From assembly GCF_030819275.1 (NCBI RefSeq), contig NZ_JAUTBL010000002.1, forward strand, positions 2,912,501 to 2,976,500: DNA of 64,000 bases, given 5' to 3'. The translations under genes were made by a program, and so were the position numbers. The DNA is from Agrobacterium larrymoorei (GTDB lineage Bacteria > Pseudomonadota > Alphaproteobacteria > Rhizobiales > Rhizobiaceae). The first letter of the stretch is position 1. Every line of letters starts with the position of its first letter. Below are positions 43,201-51,341 of this stretch, one piece after another. Below the pieces are notes generated by a model. That model was given only the letters and a program-made list of their open reading frames with translations. It made no database searches and was not told the origin of the DNA.

Positions 43201-43386
43201 TTCGGAGCGCAACACACGGGCCGAACGGCGCGTGGGTACATAGATCGTCACGCGGGCAAGTGATAGCGGGTCGGCGGGATCATAGGCAAAGCCATTCGCG
43301 AGTGTCCCGGCACAGAGGCTCTGTGCCAGCGTCTTTAGAAAGGGTGTTCCCGGCGCGATGGTCAGGATGCGTTTGGCAGGCGCCAA
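40210..43386 (-). CDS. addB: Double-strand break repair protein AddB
   Basis: Second subunit of AddAB. The 1058-aa protein matches alphaproteobacterial AddB: the N-terminal helicase-like part, GLNEGVWPGQTANNPFLSR in the middle, and a RecB-type nuclease motif KADIVDYKTG with QLALEAAAL near the C-terminus. Its N-terminus reads LTIAPGTPFLKTLAQ, without the GKT/S of a working P-loop, so this subunit probably does not hydrolyse ATP. The start is a TTG with AGAAGG 8 nt upstream. It is co-directional with and overlaps addA. Confidence 0.93.
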   Translation of the reverse strand: MAPAKRILTIAPGTPFLKTLAQSLCAGTLANGFAYDPADPLSLARVTIYVPTRRSARVLRSEFVDILGGRSAILPVIRPLGETDDDSGYFDIETPATIDLAPPISSTARLVELARLILAWRNSLPDAIRAIHSDSPLVAPASPADAIWLARALSEVIDAMDTEDKDWEALSDLDTADHAQWWQLTAKFLEIASIYWPARLTELNRSSAGRHRNAILRAEADRLKKIVTTDPIIVAGSTGSIPAAADLIAAVASLPHGTVVLPGLDLDMPEDQWQAINEVPDDAASRTHSQYGLFILLQKLGVLRRDVDRIGALDRDLQDRAAIFSTALAPVRATAEWNEWRADKTPAFFENAFSAASMIEAANEREEATAIAIALRLALEKPGQNGPSQAALITPDRGLGRRVATELARFGIEADDSAGTPLSATPQAGLLQLALEAILRPGDPVAVISLLKHPLCRFGLSEHQMTEAVAALELLALRGGREETTLGNLDALLAHQMALHADDRHPPHWRTALSEDAPLAAGDLAARVKAAIEPLEQAFIHHDPLRGRLTSRLTLAEWAERSGRVIEAICLDEAGDLASLWSGEAGEKLSSLFAELMECGNALEADGPQWIDIVAAFVAGESIKPRAMRHPRVFIFGALEARLQSMDTVIIGGLNEGVWPGQTANNPFLSRSMKTSIGLEPPERRIGQLAHDFEMANGTRHIIYSRALRQGSTPAVASRWLQRLLALGGEDFAEALKQRGESFRNWATMLDDSETQDPARRPAPTPPADLQPKSYSFSEVGRLRRDPYSIYARRILKLDPLDEFNRDPGAADRGTLYHRIIELYSREEHVPGTPASEDAMMRVLNACFDEENLPAHIDIVWRPRFVAVAREFLAWEKDRRPMVRRSYVEARAGQDIPEAGIRLTGVADRIDIKTNGKADIVDYKTGLSPTVKQARSLLDPQLALEAAALMRGAFRDAGTPTPEDLIYVRLRPGERFGTDVVNNENAKATAKTVPKSAAELATDSIDQLSKFIKALRDGKNGFVSRLIPEEQQSYGGEYDHLARVSEWSTTEPGDGDGE

Positions 43387-43434
43387 TGGTTCGACCTTCT
43401 CTCGGATTAAAGCACGATGCTTCTATTTAAAGCG

Positions 43435-43478
43435 TTAGAGCGTCCTTTGTGCGTCCTAAAGGATGCACGGCGCTCTAA
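43435..43478. repeat. 44-bp palindromic (cruciform-type) intergenic element
   Basis: Outer arms TTAGAGCG (43435-43442) and CGCTCTAA (43471-43478) are perfect. Inner arms GTGCGTCC (43449-43456) and GGATGCAC (43461-43468) pair with one G-T and enclose TAAA. The element covers the TAG stop of the MurU-like gene and lies 48 bp before the addB start. I recall very similar units scattered in Agrobacterium/Rhizobium intergenic regions, but could not count copies here beyond this one. Confidence 0.7.
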
Positions 43479-44194
43479 ACGGAAGCGATAGTTCGCTCCG
43501 CATCCTCTATAGCATCCGGTGTGCCGACCGTAATCCACTGACCATCCAGCATCACGCCATACAACCGGTTTTTTGCAATGGCACGGTCGAAATAGATATT
43601 GAGGTTGAAGGCATCGGCAGGGGCATCGTTCAGCAGGCGCGAATCCATGGCGATCGCACCAGCGTAAACCACCGGGTGGGGTTCACCCTCCTGATAACGG
43701 GTCAGGCGCCCATCCTCTGCGAAGTTGAAATCCTTCTTGCCGTTGTGGCCGGTTGTGCGATCCATATCGACGCAAAGCATTGCCATATCCATGCGGCCAG
43801 CGTCGAACCCTGCCGCAAGCTTCTGTAGATTGGTGGGAAGGCCTGGCGTTTCACCGACCCAGAAGAGATCGGCATTCATCACCAGAACCGGTCCCGGCGC
43901 GAGCAACTTCAAACCCTTGGCGAGACCGCCGCCGGAATTCAGCAGCTGCGAGCGCTCATCCGAGATCAGGATCTCAAGGTCGTGACGGCCTTCAAGATGC
44001 GCGACCATCTGGTCGGCATGGTGATGGACGTTGATGGAAACCGTCTCGATGCCCGCCGCTGCTAGGAGATCGAGCACATAATCGATCATCGGCTTGCCCG
44101 CGATCTTGACCAGCGGCTTGGGGATCGTGTCGGTGATCGGGCGCATTCTCGTGCCGAGACCTGCTGCCAGAACCATCGCTTGTCTGATCGTCAT
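43475..44194 (-). CDS. Nucleotidyltransferase, MurU-like (N-acetylmuramate-1-phosphate uridylyltransferase family)
   Basis: The 239-aa protein has the sugar-nucleotidyltransferase start MVLAAGLGTRMRPITDTIPK followed by KPLVKIAGKPMIDYVLD, then VLVMNADLFW and PVVYAGAIAMDSRLL. The family includes MurU, which makes UDP-MurNAc from MurNAc-1-phosphate in the cell-wall recycling route of Pseudomonas. The upstream partner gene encodes an AmgK-like kinase, which supports that role; mannose-1-phosphate guanylyltransferase is the other common label. The stop lies in a palindromic element, and the gene starts 10 bp after the kinase gene. Confidence 0.85.
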   Translation of the reverse strand: MTIRQAMVLAAGLGTRMRPITDTIPKPLVKIAGKPMIDYVLDLLAAAGIETVSINVHHHADQMVAHLEGRHDLEILISDERSQLLNSGGGLAKGLKLLAPGPVLVMNADLFWVGETPGLPTNLQKLAAGFDAGRMDMAMLCVDMDRTTGHNGKKDFNFAEDGRLTRYQEGEPHPVVYAGAIAMDSRLLNDAPADAFNLNIYFDRAIAKNRLYGVMLDGQWITVGTPDAIEDAERTIASV

Positions 44195-44204
44195 GGGAAA
44201 AGCT

Positions 44205-45722
44205 TCAGTGAGAGTTGAGGTCTATGCCCGCGCGCGCAAACCAGTCCCGCAGCGGCGCAAGTTCGGGATGGTCAAGCGCGGCCCGCATATAGGTGAAGGT
44301 GCGTGGCATGTGCTTCATATAGCCCGGCTTGCCATCGCGCTTCAAAAGCCGAACCCAGGCGCCGACCAGCTTGCAATTGCGTTGCGCCGCCATGATGGCA
44401 AAGGCTTTGAGAAACACCTTCTCGTCGAAGGCAGGATTTTTGCGGCGGATATCGAGATACCGCTCCATCATTCGCGCCTGCAGATCAGGCGGAATGGTCA
44501 CGCGCGCGTCCTGTACCAGAGAGGCGAGGTCATAGGCGGTCGGGCCGATCATCGCGTCCTGAAAGTCGATGATGCCCACTTGCTGTGGCGCTGGTTTGTC
44601 CTGCTGCCAGATGATGTTCGGCGAGTGGAAGTCGCGCAAGACGAGCCCTGTTTCCACATCGGCAAGCTTGGCGATCAACTGATCCCAAACGGCGAAAAAA
44701 TCCTGCCGCTTGGCGTCGTCGGTTGGTTTGCCGTCATGGATGTGGGGCAGGTACCAGTCCAGCAGCAACGAGGTCTCGATCTTCATCGCATCGGCATCGA
44801 AGCGCGGAATCTCATAGCGCCCACCATCCGGCAGCCCGATCGTTGCAGGCATCGGCTTTTCATGCAGCGCCGCCAGACAGGCAGCGCTTTCGATGTAGCG
44901 CTCCTCAATGGGCGCACCATTGGCATCCAGAACGCCTGCGCGTCCCATATCGCTCAAAAGCAGGATGCCTTCATCCATGTCGCGCGCCAGGATTTCGGGC
45001 AGCGCGAAGCCTTCGCTTCGGAGATGGAGATCAAGAGCAACGAACGGCTCGACCGTGCGGGCAAGATGCACGATCTCCGAATAGGATTTGCCGTTGTGAA
45101 GAGCGGGGCCGGGCGGCTGGGGCTGCCAGTCCATCAACAGATATTGGCTGTCGTCATCGCGCACCAGTTCATAGGTGCGATAGGCGGCGTCACCACTGAA
45201 ATAGCGCCGCGTGGTGCTCGCCTTGCCGTTCCGCTCCAGAAAGCGGCGAATGGCGAAGACCCGTTCAAGACGCTCTATATGACGCCGGGATGCCTCGATC
45301 ACAGCACGCCGGCCGTCTCCCTCGTGTGTGAGGCGCAGCAGGATGGTCGATGCTTTAGGCAGCACGTCGCTTGCCATCTCCGGCCACTCTATCAGGCACA
45401 CGCCGTCCGAAAGCATCTCGTCGATGCCGAGTTCGTCCAGTTCCGACACGTCGGAGAGACGATAGAGATCGAGATGCGCGACGGGAAATCGAAGAGCATA
45501 AGATTGAACGATGGTAAACGTCGGGCTCGGTACTTCGAGCTCGGCATCATCGGCGATCGCGCGGATCAGAGCCCGCGCCATCGTCGATTTTCCAGCCCCC
45601 AGATCGCCCACCAACGCAATGGCGTCGCCAGGCTTTATGGCAAGCGCCAACTCCTCGCCAAGCCGGATGGTTTCGGCCTCATCAGCGAGGAAGAGCGAAA
45701 GGGAAAGCGTCTCGTCACTCAT
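44205..45722 (-). CDS. tsaE: Fusion of TsaE ATPase and AmgK-like phosphotransferase
   Basis: A 505-aa two-domain protein. Residues 1 to about 150 are TsaE, needed for t6A37 tRNA modification: P-loop GDLGAGKST at 39-47, SPTFTIVQSY from 66, HLDLYRLSD, and ELGIDEMLSDGVCLIEWPE. From about residue 170 it is an aminoglycoside-phosphotransferase-fold kinase: YLLMDWQPQPPGP, catalytic LRDFHSPN with Asp364 and Asn369, and GIIDFQDAMIGPTAYDLASL. The second half resembles AmgK, the MurNAc/GlcNAc anomeric kinase, and the next gene is MurU-like. The fusion is known in alphaproteobacteria. It overlaps the DivL-like stop by 4 bp. Confidence 0.92.
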   Translation of the reverse strand: MSDETLSLSLFLADEAETIRLGEELALAIKPGDAIALVGDLGAGKSTMARALIRAIADDAELEVPSPTFTIVQSYALRFPVAHLDLYRLSDVSELDELGIDEMLSDGVCLIEWPEMASDVLPKASTILLRLTHEGDGRRAVIEASRRHIERLERVFAIRRFLERNGKASTTRRYFSGDAAYRTYELVRDDDSQYLLMDWQPQPPGPALHNGKSYSEIVHLARTVEPFVALDLHLRSEGFALPEILARDMDEGILLLSDMGRAGVLDANGAPIEERYIESAACLAALHEKPMPATIGLPDGGRYEIPRFDADAMKIETSLLLDWYLPHIHDGKPTDDAKRQDFFAVWDQLIAKLADVETGLVLRDFHSPNIIWQQDKPAPQQVGIIDFQDAMIGPTAYDLASLVQDARVTIPPDLQARMMERYLDIRRKNPAFDEKVFLKAFAIMAAQRNCKLVGAWVRLLKRDGKPGYMKHMPRTFTYMRAALDHPELAPLRDWFARAGIDLNSH

Positions 45723-48304
45723 TCGGCAGCAATGGACTGCGGCTGATCGTGGGAGGGGATACGGCAGGTCACGACAGTGCCTTCACCCGGGCGGCTGTCG
45801 AGCGTAACGGTGCCCTGATGCAGGCTGACGAAGCTTTCGACGATGGAGAGGCCAAGGCCTGCCCCCGTGCGTCGGCCAGCCTGGCCGCGTGTCGAGAAGC
45901 GGTCAAAGACCGTCTTCAGCATGTCCTCGGGGATGCCGGGACCCTGATCGGCGACCGAGAAGACGAAATCGCCCTCGCTACGCTGGCAGGTCAGGCGGAT
46001 CGCCGAACCTTCCGGCGAGAAGTTGACGGCATTGGTCAGAAGCTTCAGCAGGATCTGTTTCAGCCGCTGGTGATCGGCGACGATGGAGCCGAGATGGGCC
46101 GGTGCGACAATCTCGAGCGAAACGCCGCTTTCCTGCAGACGGTCGCTGATCTGCACTGCCACATCGTCCAGAAGCTCGTTCAAATCATTCTCGGCATAAT
46201 TCAGATGCATGATGCCCGCATCGACGGTCGCGAGGTCGAGAATGTCGTTGACGATGGTCAGCAGCACGGATGACGAGGTCGATATATGATCGAGATATTC
46301 GGCTTGGCGATCGTTCAGTTCACCCATGCCGGGCGTTTTGAGAAGGTCGGTAAAGCCAATGATATTGGTCAGCGGTGAGCGCAGCTCATAGGAAACGTGC
46401 TGGACGAAATCGTTCTTCAGCTCGTCGGCCTTGCGCAGCGCCTCGTTCTTTTCCTTCAAAGCCCGTTCGGCGCGGACACTATCCGTCATGTTGACGAAGG
46501 TCAGCATGGTCTGTGCGTCGGGAAGCGGGATCACGGCGTAATCGAGCACGAGGCCGGAGAGAAGTTCCAGCGTTCCCTGCTTGGAAGGGCGCTCGTCGTC
46601 GAAGCTGGTGATGAATTGCGCGAATGCGCGCCAGCCATCAGGCTTGTCGTAGGATTGTGCACAGACGGCTTCGATGGAGCGGATATGCTTGCCGGCTTCG
46701 GCCTCTTCCGCGGTAATCGCCCAAAGTGCGCGAAATGCCGGGTTGGACAGGCGAATACGTCCGTCGGCGCCAAACACCGCGACACCTTCGGCGAGATGAT
46801 CGATGGTTTCGCCCTGAACCTTGACCAGCGTGTTGTAACGGGTCTGGAGATCGACCTGTTCGGTCAGATTCTCGAACACCCAGGTCGCACCGCCTTGTGG
46901 ATGCGCGGTGGCAATGACACGTAGAGTCTGTCCATTCGGAAGGTGCCAGAGATCGGTCTTGGTATCGAGTGCGCGATAGACGGAAAGTGCTGTCTCTTTC
47001 CAGCTCTTCCAGCTGAGTTGCTCCGGCAGCTTTCCGGCGCTGCGCAGCCGATCGAGAAGCTCGGAATTGCCGGGCTTCGATTCCAGGAACACCAGATCGA
47101 GGCCCCAAAGGCGGGCGAAGGCCTGATTGTAGAACTGCAGGCGCTGCTCGCCATCGAAGATGGCGACTGGCGTTGCCAGATGATCGAGCGTCTCCGCGTG
47201 GCTTTTCAGCGTACGCTTCAGCTCTTCGCGGATGGTCTCGGCATCGGAAGCGTCGATGGCGATACCGGCAGAGCCGCTCGGCGTCTTGATATCGACCACA
47301 TCGAAGAAGGTTCTGTTGCCGGAAACCACGGTGGAGATCCGGTCGTGATAGGGCGATTCCGGCGTTGCCGTGGCACGGATCTTCTGCCGCGTCACCGTGT
47401 TCAGCAATTCGCGCTGTTCGGCGACCGCCTGCTGTGGCGTGGTGGCATCCACGGCAATGGCATAGGCGTGGTTCACCCAGATCAGCGCGCCCTCATTGTT
47501 TCTGCGCCAGGCTGGCTGCTCGATTGAATCGAGAAGCTCCTGGAAGGTCGACATGGAGGAAAGCAGCCGCTCTCGCTCTACCCTCAACTCTGCCAATTCG
47601 GCGCGCATATTGTTGAGAGCGATAAAGCGGGCAAAGGCCTTGCCGCCGGACACGCGTCCCTGAACCTCGATGACTTCTCCGCGCTGTGTCTCGATCGTCA
47701 GGTCGAAGCTTTGCGCCTGGCCGCGCAGCAGCTCAATTGCCTTTTCCAGCGGTGCTGCCGACGTGGGGCGCAGCCAGCGGCCAAAGGCCAAAAAGTCGGA
47801 ATCGGCAGACGGCACGCCAGTTTCGGGTGGCAACTGACCAAAGAATTCCGGACGCTCGCCGGTATCTTCCCAAATGACGATCCGGCGCGACTTGTCGGAA
47901 ATCAACGCCTCATATTTGGAAATCTTGTTCTGCGCTTCGGAGAGGGCCGTGCGGTACTCTTTCATCCCAGCTTCGATATTGCCGCGCTGGCGCACCAGCC
48001 AGACGATCGAGAAGAGGGTCGCGGAAAGAGCGCCGACGAAGATCGAATAAAGGATGGTTTCATTAGAGGAGAACAAACGTTCGCTTCTTAGGAGGAGCGC
48101 ACCGTCCTGTGCCCGGGCACCCGTGGCGAAGCCGCTGAGCGCCGTTCCAGCCATCAGCGCGGAGACCGCGCACATCTTTTGGCGCAAGGCGCCTGCCATA
48201 GTGGTCAGAGAGCCGCGCAATCGTTCAAGAACGGGCGCCTCGTTGTTGCCCGTCTCCACGTTCTTTTGCACCCGCTGGCGCGAGTTCGCTTTTGTTACCG
48301 ACAT
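45719..48304 (-). CDS. divL: DivL-like PAS-domain pseudokinase/tyrosine-type sensor kinase
   Basis: An 861-aa membrane protein with one helix near residues 83-103, a coiled stretch, several PAS domains (roughly 230-620), a DHp domain and an intact HATPase domain (LLTNAVNFS, DQGPGIP, GAGLGLS). The DHp box reads VSYELRSPLTNI: Tyr639 stands where histidine kinases have histidine. That is the hallmark of Caulobacter DivL, which controls CckA and CtrA phosphorylation. The tsaE fusion and ahcY neighbours match rhizobial genomes. Function in this species is inferred. Confidence 0.87.
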   Translation of the reverse strand: MSVTKANSRQRVQKNVETGNNEAPVLERLRGSLTTMAGALRQKMCAVSALMAGTALSGFATGARAQDGALLLRSERLFSSNETILYSIFVGALSATLFSIVWLVRQRGNIEAGMKEYRTALSEAQNKISKYEALISDKSRRIVIWEDTGERPEFFGQLPPETGVPSADSDFLAFGRWLRPTSAAPLEKAIELLRGQAQSFDLTIETQRGEVIEVQGRVSGGKAFARFIALNNMRAELAELRVERERLLSSMSTFQELLDSIEQPAWRRNNEGALIWVNHAYAIAVDATTPQQAVAEQRELLNTVTRQKIRATATPESPYHDRISTVVSGNRTFFDVVDIKTPSGSAGIAIDASDAETIREELKRTLKSHAETLDHLATPVAIFDGEQRLQFYNQAFARLWGLDLVFLESKPGNSELLDRLRSAGKLPEQLSWKSWKETALSVYRALDTKTDLWHLPNGQTLRVIATAHPQGGATWVFENLTEQVDLQTRYNTLVKVQGETIDHLAEGVAVFGADGRIRLSNPAFRALWAITAEEAEAGKHIRSIEAVCAQSYDKPDGWRAFAQFITSFDDERPSKQGTLELLSGLVLDYAVIPLPDAQTMLTFVNMTDSVRAERALKEKNEALRKADELKNDFVQHVSYELRSPLTNIIGFTDLLKTPGMGELNDRQAEYLDHISTSSSVLLTIVNDILDLATVDAGIMHLNYAENDLNELLDDVAVQISDRLQESGVSLEIVAPAHLGSIVADHQRLKQILLKLLTNAVNFSPEGSAIRLTCQRSEGDFVFSVADQGPGIPEDMLKTVFDRFSTRGQAGRRTGAGLGLSIVESFVSLHQGTVTLDSRPGEGTVVTCRIPSHDQPQSIAAE

Positions 48305-48432
48305 CCCCGGTCTGTCTCCGTCCTATGTGCCGCATCTTCGACAAGACATCCCATTTTCGCACGGGCATCCGCCCACACGAATCAAGTCTTCAGACAATAC
48401 CGTCTCAGCAAATTTCCGGGAAGGGCGGCGCT

Positions 48433-48466
48433 CAAAAAGAAATCGCGGACTTTGTCAAGTCCGCGA
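48433..48466 (-). terminator. Rho-independent terminator of ahcY
   Basis: Perfect 10-bp stem TCGCGGACTT (48443-48452) / AAGTCCGCGA (48457-48466) with a TGTC loop. On the minus strand it is followed by TTTCTTTTTG, 42 bp after the ahcY stop. The rest of the gap to divL (48305-48432) must hold the divL promoter. Confidence 0.9.
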
Positions 48467-48508
48467 CGCCTAGATGTGGTGTATTTGATGTGGATATTAA
48501 CTATAAAA

Positions 48509-49909
48509 TCAATATCTGTAGTGTTCTGCCTTGAAAGGACCCGTCTTCGAGACACCGATATAATCTGCCTGCGTGTCGGAAAGTTCGGTCAGCTTCACGC
48601 CAAGCTTCTCGAGGTGAAGGCGGGCGACCTTCTCATCAAGGTGCTTCGGCAGCACGTAAACGTCGTTCTTGTACTCGCCCTGCTTGGTGAAGAGTTCAAT
48701 CTGGCCGAGCACCTGGTTGGTGAAGGAAGCCGACATGACGAAGGACGGGTGACCGGTGGCGTTGCCGAGGTTCAGCAGGCGGCCTTCCGACAGAAGGATC
48801 ATACGGTTGCCCTTGGCAAACTCGATCATGTCCACTTGCGGCTTGATGTTCGTCCACTTCAGGTTCTTCAACGAAGCGACCTGAATTTCGTTGTCGAAGT
48901 GGCCGATATTGCCAACGATCGCCATGTCCTTCATCTCGCGCATATGCTCGATGCGGATGACATCCTTGTTGCCGGTGGTGGTGATGAAGATGTCGGCAGA
49001 CGATACGACGTCTTCCAGGCGAACGACTTCAAAACCGTCCATGGCAGCCTGAAGCGCGCAGATCGGATCGATTTCGGTGACCTTGACGCGAGCGCCTGCG
49101 CCCTGAAGCGAAGCAGCCGAACCCTTGCCGACATCGCCGTAACCGCAGACGACGGCAACCTTGCCGGCCATCATCACGTCGGTGGCGCGACGGATACCGT
49201 CAACCAGCGATTCCTTGCAGCCATACTTGTTGTCGAACTTCGACTTGGTGACGCTGTCATTGACGTTGATCGCAGGGAAGGGGAGGAGACCCTTCTTGCT
49301 GAGGTCGTAAAGACGATGAACGCCTGTCGTGGTTTCTTCGGTCACGCCCTTGATCGCGTCGCGCTGCTTGGTGAACCAGCCTGGCGAAGCCTGAAGGCGC
49401 TTCTTGATCTGTGCGAAGAGGATCTCTTCTTCTTCCGAGCCTGGGTTCGACAGAACGTCTTCGCCAGCTTCCGCGCGTGCGCCGAGCAGGATGTACATGG
49501 TCGCATCGCCACCGTCATCCAGAATCATGTTGGAGAGGCCGCCATCGGTCCATTGGAAAATCTTGTCGGTGTATTCCCAATATTCGGTCAGGCTTTCACC
49601 CTTGACGGCGAAGACGGGGATGCCGGCAGCCGCGATGGCCGCAGCAGCGTGGTCCTGCGTCGAGAAGATGTTGCAGGAAGCCCAGCGGATATCAGCGCCG
49701 AGTTCCTTCAGCGTTTCGATCAGGACGGCGGTCTGGATCGTCATGTGCAGCGAGCCGGAGATGCGTGCGCCCTTCAGCGGCTTGCTCTGACCGAATTCGC
49801 TGCGGCAGGCCATCAGGCCCGGCATTTCAGTTTCGGCAATGTCCAGTTCCTTGCGGCCGTAGTCGGCAAGGTTGATATCCGCGACGATGTAGTCCTTGTC
49901 AGCGCTCAT
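48509..49909 (-). CDS. ahcY: S-adenosylhomocysteine hydrolase
   Basis: NAD-dependent enzyme that splits SAH into adenosine and homocysteine, removing the inhibitor of methyltransferases. The 466-aa length is normal. Visible: [35 protein letters not shown] with the catalytic lysine and aspartate, the NAD-binding [15 protein letters not shown], and the C-terminal [10 protein letters not shown]. It is probably repressed through the inverted repeat at 50003-50022. It is a single-gene unit with its own terminator. Confidence 0.98.
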   Translation of the reverse strand: MSADKDYIVADINLADYGRKELDIAETEMPGLMACRSEFGQSKPLKGARISGSLHMTIQTAVLIETLKELGADIRWASCNIFSTQDHAAAAIAAAGIPVFAVKGESLTEYWEYTDKIFQWTDGGLSNMILDDGGDATMYILLGARAEAGEDVLSNPGSEEEEILFAQIKKRLQASPGWFTKQRDAIKGVTEETTTGVHRLYDLSKKGLLPFPAINVNDSVTKSKFDNKYGCKESLVDGIRRATDVMMAGKVAVVCGYGDVGKGSAASLQGAGARVKVTEIDPICALQAAMDGFEVVRLEDVVSSADIFITTTGNKDVIRIEHMREMKDMAIVGNIGHFDNEIQVASLKNLKWTNIKPQVDMIEFAKGNRMILLSEGRLLNLGNATGHPSFVMSASFTNQVLGQIELFTKQGEYKNDVYVLPKHLDEKVARLHLEKLGVKLTELSDTQADYIGVSKTGPFKAEHYRY

Positions 49910-50002
49910 AAAGGTCTCCTGCTCAAAATGGCAGGGAACCGTGCCGCTGCCTCGTAATTCAGGCTGCGGTTCTAACAGGCAATGGCTGATCTGGCAATAA
50001 TG

Positions 50003-50022
50003 ATATAAAGAAGTCTTTATGT
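50003..50022 (-). promoter_or_regulatory. Inverted-repeat operator in front of ahcY, SahR-like
   Basis: ATATAAAGA (50003-50011) and TCTTTATGT (50014-50022) form a 2 x 9-bp inverted repeat with one mismatch and a 2-bp centre. A further half-site TCTTTATAT follows at 50022-50030. The layout resembles operators of ArsR-family SAH-responsive regulators (SahR) of methionine-cycle genes, recalled from the literature. It lies 94 bp before the ahcY start, between ahcY and ptsH. Confidence 0.6.
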
Positions 50023-50038
50023 CTTTATATGGTGGTTA

Positions 50039-50314
50039 TCAAAGTTCTTCGCCGAACCTGTCAGCCACCAGCGCCTCGAGCGCTGCAAGGGCTTCATCCG
50101 CCTGATTGCCGCTTGCTTCGACGAGAACGGTACACCCAGGGCTGGCGGCCAGCATCATCAGTCCCATGATCGACGTGCCACCTACCGTCATGCCGTCCTT
50201 CGATACAGAGATCGCGGCATCGAACTGTTCCACCATCTGTACGAATTTCGCGGAGGCGCGTGCATGGAGACCACGCTTATTGACGATCAGCAGTTCCTTC
50301 GACAGTGAGGACAT
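50039..50314 (-). CDS. ptsH: Phosphocarrier protein HPr
   Basis: Phosphotransfer protein of the regulatory PTS. The 91-aa product has VNKRGLHARASAKF with the phosphorylated His17, and VGGTSIMGLMMLAAS with Ser48, the site of HprK. It lies downstream of the EIIA gene and hprK. In rhizobia this set has no sugar permease and serves regulation; EI is not in the window. Confidence 0.96.
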   Translation of the reverse strand: MSSLSKELLIVNKRGLHARASAKFVQMVEQFDAAISVSKDGMTVGGTSIMGLMMLAASPGCTVLVEASGNQADEALAALEALVADRFGEEL

Positions 50315-50328
50315 GAAGCGTGTTCTTC

Positions 50329-50730
50329 TTATTTGCCGCTGAGAACGCGGCTGGCGACATTGATGTATTTCCGGCCGGCGTCGGACGCCTCCTGCAAGGC
50401 CTTGTCCATATTGTCTTCAGTGCGAATGCCGGCAAGCTTGATCAACATGGGGAGATTGACGCCTGCAATCACCTCGACCGTGCCGCTATTCATCACGGAA
50501 ATGGCAAGGTTGGAGGGCGTTCCGCCAAACATATCCGTGAGGATGATGACGCCATTGCCGTCATTGGCGCGTGTAACGGCGTCGATAATATCCTGCCGAC
50601 GCTGATCCATGTCGTCTTCGGGCCCAATCGATACGGTCTCGATCAACTTCTGAGGCCCGACCACATGCTCAACCGCGTGACGAAATTCCTCAGCCAGCTT
50701 GCCATGAGTGACAAGCACTAGTCCGATCAT
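50329..50730 (-). CDS. PTS EIIA component, mannose-family type
   Basis: A 133-aa EIIA domain of the mannose/fructose family with LVLVTHGKLAEEF (phosphorylatable His9), VIILTDMFGGTPSNLAIS and the C-terminal GRKYINVASRVLSGK. There is no IIB, IIC or IID gene here, so it is a regulatory EIIA rather than part of a transporter. The ATG at 50730 gives the family N-terminus; the longer open frame upstream is not used. ptsH follows 14 bp after the stop. Confidence 0.93.
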   Translation of the reverse strand: MIGLVLVTHGKLAEEFRHAVEHVVGPQKLIETVSIGPEDDMDQRRQDIIDAVTRANDGNGVIILTDMFGGTPSNLAISVMNSGTVEVIAGVNLPMLIKLAGIRTEDNMDKALQEASDAGRKYINVASRVLSGK

Positions 50731-50876
50731 GAAATGCTCCCTTACACACGCACTTTGCCACCTGGACCTGCTTCTGGTCTGCCGCCCTATCGCAATGCCG
50801 CAAACCTGTCCATCGGTGGGACCACATCTTGATGAGGAAAATGGGAAGCGCAAGCCCCCAATTGTGGGATTCTCGT

Positions 50877-51341
50877 TCACTTTCCCTTTGCTTTGAACAG
50901 ATTTTGAGCAAGTGCAGCAAATTTTCCATAGGGGGTGATGCTGGAAAGCGGAATCCGAATGAGCGGTAGCCTGTTGCCGGTCGGCAGATCCAGCCACTCA
51001 TTATCCGGTGGCAGGCGAGGGGTGTCCGGGTGCAGAACAGGCGTTACCGCATAGTCCATTGCAGCTGACGGAATGCTTTCAACTTCGACAATACCGCTAC
51101 CGCGCAATTCAAAGAGTCCGGCAATGCTCTCCGGCCGCTCCACGATCACGCGGTCGGCTCTCGACGACATCAGAACCTGATCGTCCGCCACGAGCGCCGT
51201 GGCAAGGCCACACCGTTTTGCCTCTGTCATGAAGCTGAAGGCCAGTTCGCTTTTGCCGCTGCCGGAAGGACCGACAAACAGCAGTCCGGTCCCGTCGATG
51301 ACGATGGCGGTCGCATGGTAATTGATGCGGTCAGCGCTCAT
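50877..51341 (-). CDS. hprK: HPr kinase/phosphorylase, short alphaproteobacterial form
   Basis: Phosphorylates and dephosphorylates the serine of HPr. The 154-aa product consists only of the catalytic domain: P-loop VGPSGSGKSEL (P-loop residues 24-31), VADDQVLMSS and the HprK signature GLFELRGSGIVEVESI. The N-terminal domain of the 310-aa Gram-positive enzymes is missing, as usual in this class. It overlaps chvG by 11 bp, which ties the PTS branch to ChvG/ChvI expression. Confidence 0.95.
   Translation of the reverse strand: MSADRINYHATAIVIDGTGLLFVGPSGSGKSELAFSFMTEAKRCGLATALVADDQVLMSSRADRVIVERPESIAGLFELRGSGIVEVESIPSAAMDYAVTPVLHPDTPRLPPDNEWLDLPTGNRLPLIRIPLSSITPYGKFAALAQNLFKAKGK

Noticed and set aside
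44094..45746. 550-codon open frame on the plus strand
   Set aside because: Antisense to the TsaE fusion gene, whose motifs are clear.
48179..49957. 592-codon open frame on the plus strand
   Set aside because: Antisense to ahcY and to the start of divL; no domain seen.
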